64,000 nucleotides of DNA from Bryobacter sp964387685 (GTDB taxonomy: Bacteria > Acidobacteriota > Terriglobia > Bryobacterales > Bryobacteraceae), in NCBI GenBank assembly GCA_964387685.1, contig CAYLXK010000004.1, positions 62,001 through 126,000 of the forward strand, read 5' to 3'. The position numbers were made by a program, and so were the translations under genes. The notes under the pieces were generated by a model. It had not been told where the DNA came from. It worked only from the letters and a program-made list of their open reading frames with translations, and did not search any database. Shown here one piece after another: positions 7,670 to 15,664 of the stretch (within the stretch, counting starts at the first letter, position 1; each line of letters starts with the position of its first letter).

Positions 7670-8869
7670 ATGCAAAGCATGACGCGACCCGTGTGTCTAT
7701 TTTTCGGATTGGTCCTGGCGAACGAAGCCATGCAGCAGACCAGCGTCTGGCTAGCCACCTTTGAGCAGGCCTGGACCACCATCCGCGACAAGCATTTCGA
7801 CAAGAGGACCTCCGGGCTGGACTGGGCCGCGGTGGGTGAGAGCGTGCGCGCGGAAGTGAAGGAGGCGCGGAGCGAAGGCGAGCTAAGACGAGCCATTTCC
7901 CGCATGCTCGACAAACTGGGCCACTCCCATGTCGGTCTCATTCCCCGGGAAGAATACTCGCTGCGGGCAGGCCGGGATGGCGCCGCCAGCGCGGGCATCG
8001 AGCTGCGATTGATTGAAGGCAAGCCGGTAGTGTGGCGGGTACGTCAAGGCAGCCCGGCGGCCGAGGCGGGCATTCGGCCGGGTTGGATTCTGGAGACGGC
8101 GGCGGAACTGAAGGGCACGTTGATCGAAAGGACGATGAGCGCCACCGCGGAACTGCGTGGGAAGGAGGGAGAGGAAAAGGAAATTCGCTTTGTGCCGGGC
8201 GGGGCGCGCAAGCTGCGCTTAGGGCCGCCGAGCGGACGGATGGCGACCTTTGGAAACCTGCCGCCAATTCCCGTCGAGATTGGGTTTGAGCGGCTAGGCG
8301 AGGCCGGATACCTGCGGATCAGCGCGTTCTTTGAGCCGGACTGGCTGCAGAGCGAAATGGCGCAAGGAATGAGCGCGTGCCGGGATTGCCGGGGCTTCAT
8401 CGTGGATTTGCGCGGGAACCTGGGCGGGGTCGGCATCTTGAGCGCGGCGCTGGCGGGCTGGTTTCTGGAAGAACCGAAGGCCATGGGGACGCTCACGTTT
8501 CGTGACTACACGCTGAAGCTGATGGCGAATCCGCGGCCAGAGGCTTTCGAGGGAAAACTGGCGGTGTTGATCGACGAGCTGTCGCTGTCGACCTCGGAAT
8601 TCTTCGCGGGAGCCATGAAGGACCTGGGGCGGGGGCGGATCTTCGGCACGCGAAGCGGGGGCATGGCGCTGCCGAGCCAGATTGAAAAGCTCCCGAACGG
8701 AGACGGATTGCAGTACACCACGGCGAACTATGTGTCCGCCGGTGGAGAAGCGCTAGAGGGCAAAGGGGTGCTTCCCGATGAGGAGACCCCGCTGACTCAA
8801 GCGGACCTATTGGCGGGCCGGGACGCGGCACTCGCGGCGGCCTTGAATTGGATCAAAAAGGATAACTAA
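7670..8869 (+). CDS. S41-family (C-terminal processing-like) peptidase
   Basis: 399 residues with a plausible signal peptide (1-20). An N-terminal helical part (LDKLGHSHVGLIP) leads to a PDZ-like segment (about 100-170; VRQGSPAAEAGIRPGWILE) and then the S41 catalytic core: GFIVDLRGNLGGVG, then LSLSTSEFFAGAMKDLG with the expected nucleophile Ser309, and GTRSGGMALP. It is preceded by an AGGAA ribosome-binding site. The product should act in the periplasm or outside. It is followed one base later by a LolA-like gene with which it is probably co-transcribed. Confidence 0.88.
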   Translation: MQSMTRPVCLFFGLVLANEAMQQTSVWLATFEQAWTTIRDKHFDKRTSGLDWAAVGESVRAEVKEARSEGELRRAISRMLDKLGHSHVGLIPREEYSLRAGRDGAASAGIELRLIEGKPVVWRVRQGSPAAEAGIRPGWILETAAELKGTLIERTMSATAELRGKEGEEKEIRFVPGGARKLRLGPPSGRMATFGNLPPIPVEIGFERLGEAGYLRISAFFEPDWLQSEMAQGMSACRDCRGFIVDLRGNLGGVGILSAALAGWFLEEPKAMGTLTFRDYTLKLMANPRPEAFEGKLAVLIDELSLSTSEFFAGAMKDLGRGRIFGTRSGGMALPSQIEKLPNGDGLQYTTANYVSAGGEALEGKGVLPDEETPLTQADLLAGRDAALAAALNWIKKDN

Positions 8870-8870
8870 C

Positions 8871-9617
8871 ATGAATCGCAGAATCATCTTGATCGCGCTA
8901 AGCGCGGGACTGGCGGCGTTGGCGGCAGACCTGCCCAAGGCGGAAACTCTTTTGGACGGGTATGTGAAGGCTAGCGGCGGCGCGGCCGCTTATGAGGCAC
9001 TTGAGACGCAGAAGCTGACTTCGACGGTGGAGTTCGTCGGCCAGGGCATCAAAGGCAAGAGCATCGTGTACCAAAGCCGCGCGGGCAATAGCCTGACGGT
9101 GCTGGACCTGGGCGGCATGGGCAAAGTGCTGAGCGGCGTCAAGGACGGAGTGGCCTGGGAAAGCTCCGCCATGCAGGGCCCGCGCATCCGGGAAGGCGAG
9201 GAGCGCACGCAGATGCTGCGCATGACGGTGTTGGGCGGCGCGGCGAAATGGCGCGAACTAGTGGAGGGCGCCGAAGTGCTGGGCGAGGAGACGGTGGAAG
9301 GCAAGGACTGCTGGAAGATGAAATCGCGCACCAAGGGGGTCTCGGGCGAGGACCTTAGCTGGATAGACAAAGCGACGGGTCTGATGGTGAAGAGCATGAC
9401 CAAGGTGAAGAGCCAGATGGGCGAAGTTCCGATGGAAACCTACATCCGCGAGTACCGCAAAGAGGGGGCCCTGCTGCTGCCGGCAGTTACAGAACAGAAA
9501 GTAGGCCCGATGACCATCAAGTCCACGCTCGACGAAGCGGTGATTAATGGCGAGATTCCGGCCTCGCAGTTTGAGCCACCAGCGGAGGTTAATGCACTGC
9601 TGGCGAAGAAGAAATAA
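8871..9617 (+). CDS. Secreted protein with LolA/LppX-like fold, function unknown
   Basis: 248 residues with an N-terminal signal peptide (cleavage near AALAAD, residue 19). The rest resembles the outer-membrane lipoprotein-sorting (LolA-like) superfamily: an opening helix (DGYVKASGGAAAYEAL), a string of beta strands, and the usual phrases VLGEETVEGKDCWKM, SWIDKATGLMVKSM and TYIREYRKEGALLLP. Proteins like this are common in acidobacterial genomes next to peptidases. It starts directly after the S41 peptidase gene and converges on dxr with a 29-base overlap. No specific ligand can be assigned. Confidence 0.75.
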   Translation: MNRRIILIALSAGLAALAADLPKAETLLDGYVKASGGAAAYEALETQKLTSTVEFVGQGIKGKSIVYQSRAGNSLTVLDLGGMGKVLSGVKDGVAWESSAMQGPRIREGEERTQMLRMTVLGGAAKWRELVEGAEVLGEETVEGKDCWKMKSRTKGVSGEDLSWIDKATGLMVKSMTKVKSQMGEVPMETYIREYRKEGALLLPAVTEQKVGPMTIKSTLDEAVINGEIPASQFEPPAEVNALLAKKK

Positions 9618-10773
9618 GCGCGGCGGCGCATTCCCGGCTGCGGCGGTCGATCTCGAGCAGATCGGCGATCGTAGCCGGGTGCGTAACCGGAATGCGCGCC
9701 AGCGTTTCTTCGACGGTTTTGGCTATGGCCAGGTAAGGGATGCGGCCCGCGAGAAAGGCTTCGACGGCCACCTCGTCGGCCGCGTTCAAGGTGCATCCGG
9801 CGCTGCCGCCGGCGCGGATGGCCTGGTAAGCCAGGCTGAGTAGAGGGAACTTGGCGAAGTCGGGCGCGGCGAAGTCCCATTGATGGGTAAGGGTCCAATC
9901 GATCTTGGGCACGGGCGCCGCGGCGCGTTCGGGATAGGTAAGCGCGTATTGGATGGGCATGCGCATATCGGTGGCGCAAACCTGGGCGATGACGCTGCCG
10001 TCGTTGTATTCGACCAGGGCGTGGACCTTGGACTGCGGGTGCACGACCACGTCCACTTCGTTGGCGCGGAAGTCGAAAAGCCAGCAGGCTTCGATCACCT
10101 CGAAGCCCTTGTTCATGAGTGTGGAGGAATCGACGGTGATGCGCGGCCCCATTTTCCAGGTGGGGTGATTGAGGGCTTGCTGGGGCGTAACGCGGGCAAG
10201 TTCTTCAAGAGGCGTCAAGCGGAAAGGCCCGCCCGAGGCGGTCAGAATCAGTTTGACCACTTCCTGGCGACGCCCGGCGCGCAGGCATTGGTGGGCGCCG
10301 TTGTGTTCGCTATCGATGGGCAGCAGATCGACACGATGGGCGCGCGCGGCGGCCATCACCAGTTCCCCGCCCGCGACCAGCACTTCTTTATTGGCGAGAC
10401 CAATGCGCTTGTTGAGGCGGATGGCTTCGTAGGTGGCCTCGAGGCCCGCCACGCCGACGATCGCGCTGACGACGGTTTGCACTTCTCCGGCGGTGGCCGC
10501 GAGCAAACGACCCGAGGGGCCATGCTCAATTTGCGGCCAGGCGGACGGCGCGATACCGCGCGAAGCCAAAGCCTTGGCTAGGCGCGAGCGGGCGTAGTCG
10601 TCGGCAACGACGGCGAGAGGGGGACGGAACTCCTGGATCTGCGAGGCGAGCGTTTCGGTGTTGTTGCCGGCCACCAAGGAGTGAATCGCGAAGCGTTCGG
10701 GCCATTGCCGCACGACGTCCAGCGTGTTGACACCGATTGAGCCCGTGCTGCCGAGCACTGCGAGCTTTTGCAT
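9589..10773 (-). CDS. dxr: 1-deoxy-D-xylulose 5-phosphate reductoisomerase
   Basis: 394 residues from the ATG at 10773, chosen because it places the NADPH-binding loop GSTGSIG at residues 8-14; a TTG six codons earlier is the alternative. Dxr converts DXP to MEP in the non-mevalonate isoprenoid pathway in the cytosol. Landmarks: IDSEHNGAHQCL with metal ligands Asp154 and Glu156, LTASGGPFR, the substrate-binding stretch HPTWKMGPRITVDSSTLMNKG, and HPQSKVHALVEYNDGSV. It is the last gene of a leftward operon (esterase, Tat sugar isomerase, thioredoxin-like protein, dxr), with the preceding stop only one base upstream of its start. Confidence 0.95.
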   Translation of the reverse strand: MQKLAVLGSTGSIGVNTLDVVRQWPERFAIHSLVAGNNTETLASQIQEFRPPLAVVADDYARSRLAKALASRGIAPSAWPQIEHGPSGRLLAATAGEVQTVVSAIVGVAGLEATYEAIRLNKRIGLANKEVLVAGGELVMAAARAHRVDLLPIDSEHNGAHQCLRAGRRQEVVKLILTASGGPFRLTPLEELARVTPQQALNHPTWKMGPRITVDSSTLMNKGFEVIEACWLFDFRANEVDVVVHPQSKVHALVEYNDGSVIAQVCATDMRMPIQYALTYPERAAAPVPKIDWTLTHQWDFAAPDFAKFPLLSLAYQAIRAGGSAGCTLNAADEVAVEAFLAGRIPYLAIAKTVEETLARIPVTHPATIADLLEIDRRSRECAAALISSSPAVH

Positions 10774-10774
10774 T

Positions 10775-11680
10775 CTAGAGGAGGGGCTCAATCTTGGCGC
10801 TGAGTTCGGCGGCCGTCAGGCGGCCCGGATTGTAGAGGCGGACGATGCCCTGCTTGTCGACCAAGACGAGCGTCGGCGTGGTGGAGGAGCCGTAGAGGCG
10901 GAAGTTTTCCTCGCTCAGCGGCACCGTCATGCCCGGAATGGCCGCATAGAACTTTTCGTAGACCGATTGAATATAGGGCTTCTCCTGGGCGGGGGTTGCG
11001 TCTTCGCCGCCGGCGACGTAGCCGTAGCGCTGAGTGGGGCCAACAAACTGCAAGCCGCGCGGGGCGTACTTGGCGGCCAATTCCGCCAGGATCGGCGCCT
11101 GCGCCTTACAATCCCCGCACCAGTGGGCCCAGAAAAAAAGCAGCGCCGGCTTGCCTTTCAACCTGGTCAAAGGGGCCGGTTTGGCTTTGCCGATCCATTC
11201 GGACATTTCCAGCGTGGGAGCCGCTTTGCCTTCGAGGCTAAGCAGGTGGATGTTCTTTTGCACGCGGGTGCGGATGGAGGTTTTGAAGTAAGTCTTAAGC
11301 TCTTGATTGAGGAAGCTAATGGCTTCGCTGCGCTGCCCTTTGCCGGCGAGAGCTTGGCCGGTCACTTCGATCGTGGCGCCAAAGGCGATCGGGAGGCGCT
11401 TTTCCTGGTCCAGACTGCGCGACTTGAGGATCTCGAGGCATAACGCGCGCGTTTCTTCCGCCGAACGTAGGGCAAGATCGTAATCCTTCGCCGCGAGCAG
11501 GCCACGCCCGATCCAGGACTTCGCCTCGAGCAATTCCGGCGTCCAGGGGCCGCCGCCCTTTTGGGCGGTAATCAGCTTTTCGGCGGCGGCAAAGTCGCGC
11601 TTGTTGACCAGCGCGCGGACGTCGGGGATAAGCGCCGCCGAAGCGGTCAGGGCGAGGAAAAGAGGAAGGAGGATTCTCAT
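10775..11680 (-). CDS. Secreted TlpA-like thioredoxin-domain protein with helical N-terminal region
   Basis: 301 residues. A signal peptide (1-15) is followed by about 130 residues of helices with TPR-like character, then a TlpA/ResA-type thioredoxin domain (about 152-301) with the active site WCGDC at 187-191 and the cis-proline in STTPTLVL. Such proteins reduce disulfides or assist cytochrome c assembly in the periplasm. The CxxC is intact, so redox activity is likely. It overlaps the upstream sugar isomerase gene by 4 bases and abuts dxr. Confidence 0.85.
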   Translation of the reverse strand: MRILLPLFLALTASAALIPDVRALVNKRDFAAAEKLITAQKGGGPWTPELLEAKSWIGRGLLAAKDYDLALRSAEETRALCLEILKSRSLDQEKRLPIAFGATIEVTGQALAGKGQRSEAISFLNQELKTYFKTSIRTRVQKNIHLLSLEGKAAPTLEMSEWIGKAKPAPLTRLKGKPALLFFWAHWCGDCKAQAPILAELAAKYAPRGLQFVGPTQRYGYVAGGEDATPAQEKPYIQSVYEKFYAAIPGMTVPLSEENFRLYGSSTTPTLVLVDKQGIVRLYNPGRLTAAELSAKIEPLL

Positions 11681-12708
11681 GCGAGCAGTTTCTTGGTGTA
11701 TTCGATACTGAGTTCAAGGTCGCGGCGTTCTTTGGCGAGCGCGGCGTCCTTTTCCAGTTTAGGGGGGTCCGGCCGAGGCGAACCTCTTTCGGCCCAGGCC
11801 AGGAAGCGAGAGAACTCCCAGGCGGGCGTGTTGCGGTAGGCATCCCAGAACTTGGCTTCGAAGACTTGGAACTTACGCTGGCCCGTCACAATGATCTCCA
11901 TCGAGAGCGCCTTTCCAGGGCAGAGCTCGCGATAGCGCGCTACCCACTTGGCGATATCCACGTTGCCTTCGCCCATGGCCGTCCATTGCACCGCCACACC
12001 TTCGGGCGTCTTCCACAGATACGAATCGCGCACGTGGCTGGTAAGGATGTAAGGGGCAAGCGTTTCGAGGGTGAGGTGCGGATCCTCAAGTGCCCACACA
12101 GGGTTGCCCGAATCGATCACGGCGCCGACGAAATCCTTGCCGGCAAGTTCGATGAGGCTCTTCAATTCGCGTGCTTGCATGTCGCCCGCGTGGTTCTCAA
12201 CGGCGATCCGGATGCCGTGGTCTGTCGCATAAGAGCGGCAGGCGCGCAGGGTCTTGGCCGTGTTCTCAATGTGGCTTTCGAGAGGAATGGCTGTGGCGCG
12301 GTCCGCCATGGAACCGAGAAAACAACGCACGAGCTTGGACCCGGCGAGACTGGCGGCATGAATGACGCGACGCAGTTGCTCCTCGGCCGTGCCCTGCTTG
12401 GCATCGAAGAGCGTAGAGGTCGGGCAAACGGACCGCATGCCGATTTCGAGCGTGATGCCGAGTTGGCGGGCGTGGGCGGCCACCTTCTTAATGTGCTCGT
12501 CCTCAAGGCCGCCCAGAAAACGAATCTCTGAAAAATGCACGACGCGCGCGCCAAGCTTGGCGGCGTAGTCCAGGTGTTCAAAAGGGGTCCAGCCTTGGCT
12601 GCGTACGCTAAAGAGGTCGATACCCAGTGGGATGTGGTTGGCCGCCTGCGCGGCTGGGGCAAGTAGAGACATGGCGCTAAACTCCCGGCGGCTTATCTGA
12701 GTTCCCAT
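11677..12708 (-). CDS. Sugar phosphate isomerase/epimerase-like TIM-barrel protein with Tat-type signal
   Basis: 343 residues. The N-terminus contains SRREF followed by a hydrophobic stretch, a twin-arginine signal, so the folded protein may be exported. The body is an AP-endonuclease-2/xylose-isomerase-like barrel: LGARVVHFSEIRF, GITLEIGMRS, GIRIAVENHAGDM, GAVIDSGNPVW, TSHVRDSYLW and LSMEIIVTG supply the usual Glu, Asp, His and Glu metal positions. A strong AAGGAG lies 8 bases before the start. Proteins of this kind occur widely in Planctomycetes and Acidobacteria with unknown sugar substrates. It follows an esterase gene in the same operon. Confidence 0.82.
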   Translation of the reverse strand: MGTQISRREFSAMSLLAPAAQAANHIPLGIDLFSVRSQGWTPFEHLDYAAKLGARVVHFSEIRFLGGLEDEHIKKVAAHARQLGITLEIGMRSVCPTSTLFDAKQGTAEEQLRRVIHAASLAGSKLVRCFLGSMADRATAIPLESHIENTAKTLRACRSYATDHGIRIAVENHAGDMQARELKSLIELAGKDFVGAVIDSGNPVWALEDPHLTLETLAPYILTSHVRDSYLWKTPEGVAVQWTAMGEGNVDIAKWVARYRELCPGKALSMEIIVTGQRKFQVFEAKFWDAYRNTPAWEFSRFLAWAERGSPRPDPPKLEKDAALAKERRDLELSIEYTKKLLA

Positions 12709-12730
12709 TGCGAGCTCCTTCGCGAAGGCA

Positions 12731-13576
12731 TTAGAGGATCTTACGTCTTTCGAGAAAGTTGAAGATCTGGCTGTAAAGTTCGGCGAACTTCTCAGGAGGG
12801 AAGTTACCGTGGCCGCCGCGCTGGACGGGGATCAGTTCGGCGTCGGCGCCGGCGGTGCGCAATTCTTTAGTAAGGTCCACGCCGTGCTCGTACGGTACCG
12901 TGGGGTCTTCGTCGCCGTGGATGGTGAGGATCGGGGGCAGTTTCTTGCGGACCCAACTACGCGGCGAGACGCGCCGGGCGAGTTCCTGTTGATCGGGCAG
13001 GCTGTTGGGCACCCAGGTGGTGGCGTAGTTCCGCATGTTGGAGCCCTCCAGCTGGTCTTGCACGTCGGTAATGCCGTAGAAATTAATAACGGCGGCGACC
13101 CTAGGAGGGCGGCCGAACTTGGCTTGCTTCGGGGTCATGCCCACCATCAGAGCGAGATGGCCGCCGGCGGAGCCTCCTGTAACGACGAGCTTTTTGCGAT
13201 TGACCCCGTATTTCGCGGCGTTCTGGCGAAGCCACTGAGCGGCGGCGATGGCGTCCTCAACGGCCGCAGGAGCCAAGGCCGCCTTGGCCAGCCGGTATTC
13301 CACGTTGGCCACTACAAAGCCCTTTTCGAGCCAGGGCAAGCAAAATTTCTCGAAGACCGCTTCCTTGCTGCCGTTCACCCAGCCTCCGCCATGGATCACC
13401 AGGACGGCAGGACGATCGTTAGCCGGCGCACGCTTGGACCGATAGATATCGAGAACGGTTTCGGGGTAAGTGGAATAGGCAAGATTGGCCTCAACGCTTA
13501 CCCAATCCGGCGCCTTCAAAGCGGGCGCTTGTGCCATTGCGAGCAACGGCGCCAAGAGCCAGAGCAGAAACTTCAT
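12731..13576 (-). CDS. Secreted alpha/beta hydrolase, BD-FAE-like esterase
   Basis: 281 residues from ATG 13576, which opens a signal peptide (MKFLLWLLAPLLAMAQA); the frame continues upstream but without signal-like or conserved sequence. The oxyanion motif HGGGW (62-66), the nucleophile elbow GGSAGG (Ser136), the acid in HGDEDPTVPY and the histidine in RGGHGNF form a complete catalytic set. The family includes carboxylesterases and feruloyl or acetyl xylan esterases acting on plant polysaccharides. It is the first gene of the leftward dxr operon and is divergent from a CBM9-like gene, which suggests carbohydrate breakdown (inference). Confidence 0.88.
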   Translation of the reverse strand: MKFLLWLLAPLLAMAQAPALKAPDWVSVEANLAYSTYPETVLDIYRSKRAPANDRPAVLVIHGGGWVNGSKEAVFEKFCLPWLEKGFVVANVEYRLAKAALAPAAVEDAIAAAQWLRQNAAKYGVNRKKLVVTGGSAGGHLALMVGMTPKQAKFGRPPRVAAVINFYGITDVQDQLEGSNMRNYATTWVPNSLPDQQELARRVSPRSWVRKKLPPILTIHGDEDPTVPYEHGVDLTKELRTAGADAELIPVQRGGHGNFPPEKFAELYSQIFNFLERRKIL

Positions 13577-13609
13577 AAGGGGGATTGTATCGTCATATAT
13601 TGGTAAGGC
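13577..13609. promoter_or_regulatory. Divergent promoter region with start-proximal -10 hexamers
   Basis: Between the divergent starts lie TACAAT (minus strand, 13589-13584, 7 bases before the esterase ATG) and TATATT (plus strand, 13596-13601, 8 bases before the CBM9-like ATG). No good -35 elements are visible. Such placement would give nearly leaderless messages. Confidence 0.4.
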
Positions 13610-14293
13610 ATGCAGGCAATCGCGCTCCTGGCCATGATGGCCGCCACACTGCTGGCCGAAGATGTCCTGACCGTTAAGCACGCGGGGCGCGACGTACCGC
13701 TCAGCGCGGACCCCACCACCTCCTTTTGGCGCGCGGCCACTCCCGTGTTCGCCACGCGCAACAACTTAAACGTAGAAACGCCAGGGCATAAGACGGAGAT
13801 CCGAGCGCGATTCACCGACCGTCATTTATATGTGTTGATGATTTGCCCCTACCAGGAGCTCTATCTGATTTCTACGCCGGAAACGGTGCGCGAGACGAAT
13901 AAGCTTTGGGAGCACGACGCGGCGGAAATCTTCATCGGGGCCGATTTTGAGAACATACACCAATACCGCGAATACCAGGTAAGCCCGCAAGGCGAATGGG
14001 TGGACCTGGATATCGACACGAAAAAGCCCTTGCCCGAGGGCGGATGGATGTGGAATAGCGGCATGAAGGTAAAGGCGCGCATCGATGCGGCAACCAAAAT
14101 CTGGTATGGCGAATTTCAAATTCCACTTGAGAGCATTACCGCGAAGAAGATGAAGCCCGGCATGGCCATGCGCGGCAATTTTTACCGCTTCCAGGGTCCG
14201 CCGCCGCAGCGCAAGGCGGTGGCCTGGGTGCCCACGGGACGGCCCAGCAATCATACTCCCGAAGCGTTCGGACGCATTGAGTTCGTCAAATAA
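13610..14293 (+). CDS. Secreted CBM9-like domain protein
   Basis: 227 residues. A signal peptide (about 1-16, ending LLAED) precedes a single beta-sandwich resembling carbohydrate-binding module family 9: DPTTSFWRAATPV near the start, FTDRHLYVLMIC, the diagnostic LWEHDAAEIFIGAD, then YQVSPQGEWVDLDI and a C-terminal GMAMRGNFYRF. CBM9 modules bind sugar ends, but in stand-alone bacterial proteins the ligand is usually unknown. An AAGG sits 4-5 bases before the ATG. It is divergent from an esterase gene, which fits a carbohydrate theme. Confidence 0.8.
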   Translation: MQAIALLAMMAATLLAEDVLTVKHAGRDVPLSADPTTSFWRAATPVFATRNNLNVETPGHKTEIRARFTDRHLYVLMICPYQELYLISTPETVRETNKLWEHDAAEIFIGADFENIHQYREYQVSPQGEWVDLDIDTKKPLPEGGWMWNSGMKVKARIDAATKIWYGEFQIPLESITAKKMKPGMAMRGNFYRFQGPPPQRKAVAWVPTGRPSNHTPEAFGRIEFVK

Positions 14294-14302
14294 ACCCGCG
14301 CG

Positions 14303-15664
14303 ATGGCGAGCACTTTACGAATCAGCACGGCCGGCGTCAGAGGTATCGTTGGTAGCGGCCTAAAAGGGCGGCACGCGCTCGAGTTTGCCGCGGCCTTCAG
14401 TTCTTTTGTCGAGCATGAAGGCCCGATCTTGATCGCTCGAGACCCGCGGGCTTCGTCGGAAATGCTGCGCGAGGGCATCGCCGCGTCGCTATTGGCCAGC
14501 GGCCGGAACGTGATCGATTTAGGTCTCGCGTCCACGCCAGTAGTGCAGCACACGATCCAGCGTCTGAACGCCGCGGGCGGCATTTCCATCGGCGCCTCCC
14601 ACAACAGCGCTCCCTGGAACGCGCTCAAATTCCTGGGGCCGAACGGAACCTACCTCAACAGCGGCGAAGCCTCCGAGCTCCTGGACATCTATCATCTGAA
14701 GCGCTTTCGCTTCAAGGGCTGGCAGGAAGTCGGAAGCCTGCACTACGACGAAGACGCCATCGACCACTACCTAAGGACCGTGGAGGACGCCTTTGATCTC
14801 CATGCCTTGCGGCCGCTGCGGATCGTGGCCGACTGCGCTTCGGGCCTTTCCAGCATCCTGCTGCGGCGCTTGAAAGAGCGGCACCCGTTGCAGATTACGC
14901 TGTTGAACGCGCGCCTGGAGAAAAAGCATTTCTCGCACGAACCCAACACGAACGCGCGCAACGTAAGCATGCAGCTAGCGCCCGTCGTGCAGGCCATCGG
15001 CGCGGACCTGGGGGTCTTGTTCGATATGGATTCGGACCGCATTGCGGTTTGCTGCAACGACGGCGACCCGGTGAGCGAAGAACTGATACTGCCGTTGCTG
15101 GCCGAATACCAGTTAGCGCGCCAGCCGGGACGCCTGATCATTACGAACCTTTCCACGACCTCGCTGCTGGAGGATATTGCCAGCCGGCACCAAGGAGCAG
15201 TGCTGCGAGTACCCGTAGGACGGCAGCATGCCATGGACGCGCTCGCGATGTACTCGGCGGACCGGATCGCCATCGCCGGCGAAGGCACAGGCGCGGTGAT
15301 GTTTCCGGAGTTTCGCTTCATCTATGACGGCATTGTGAGCTTGCTCGCGCTGGGCACCATGATCGTGGAGCGGAAGACGAATTTGCGGCACTTGCTTCGC
15401 ACGATGCCCGCGTACGACCTGCGCAAACTGGAGGTGCCGCTGGACTCCAAGCGCATCCCGAGCCTGATGATGCGGCTGGAGGAGCGCTATGGCGCCTATG
15501 AACGCGATACGCGAGACGGCCTGCGCGTACAACTGGAGAAAGGCTGGTTTCACGTACGGGTTTCTAATACGGAACCGATTGTGCGGGTCATTGTGGAGAT
15601 GCGGGAAGGCAGCGCCGAGGCGCTGGCCCAGGAACTGGTGGACCACGTAAAAGCCTATGCGTGA
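14303..15664 (+). CDS. Phosphohexomutase (GlmM/ManB family), first of a tandem pair
   Basis: 453 residues with all four family signatures: phosphoserine loop GASHNSAPWN (Ser99), metal-binding DMDSDR (241-246), sugar-binding GEGTGAV and phosphate-binding RVSNTEPIVRV. These enzymes move phosphate between C6 and C1 of hexoses through a phosphoserine. The loop is less canonical (GASHNSAPWN against TASHNP--YN), and the sugar loop lacks the usual GEQSGH, so substrate preference (glucosamine, glucose or mannose phosphate) cannot be set. It starts 9 bases after the CBM9-like stop and overlaps its paralogue by 8 bases. Confidence 0.88.
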   Translation: MASTLRISTAGVRGIVGSGLKGRHALEFAAAFSSFVEHEGPILIARDPRASSEMLREGIAASLLASGRNVIDLGLASTPVVQHTIQRLNAAGGISIGASHNSAPWNALKFLGPNGTYLNSGEASELLDIYHLKRFRFKGWQEVGSLHYDEDAIDHYLRTVEDAFDLHALRPLRIVADCASGLSSILLRRLKERHPLQITLLNARLEKKHFSHEPNTNARNVSMQLAPVVQAIGADLGVLFDMDSDRIAVCCNDGDPVSEELILPLLAEYQLARQPGRLIITNLSTTSLLEDIASRHQGAVLRVPVGRQHAMDALAMYSADRIAIAGEGTGAVMFPEFRFIYDGIVSLLALGTMIVERKTNLRHLLRTMPAYDLRKLEVPLDSKRIPSLMMRLEERYGAYERDTRDGLRVQLEKGWFHVRVSNTEPIVRVIVEMREGSAEALAQELVDHVKAYA

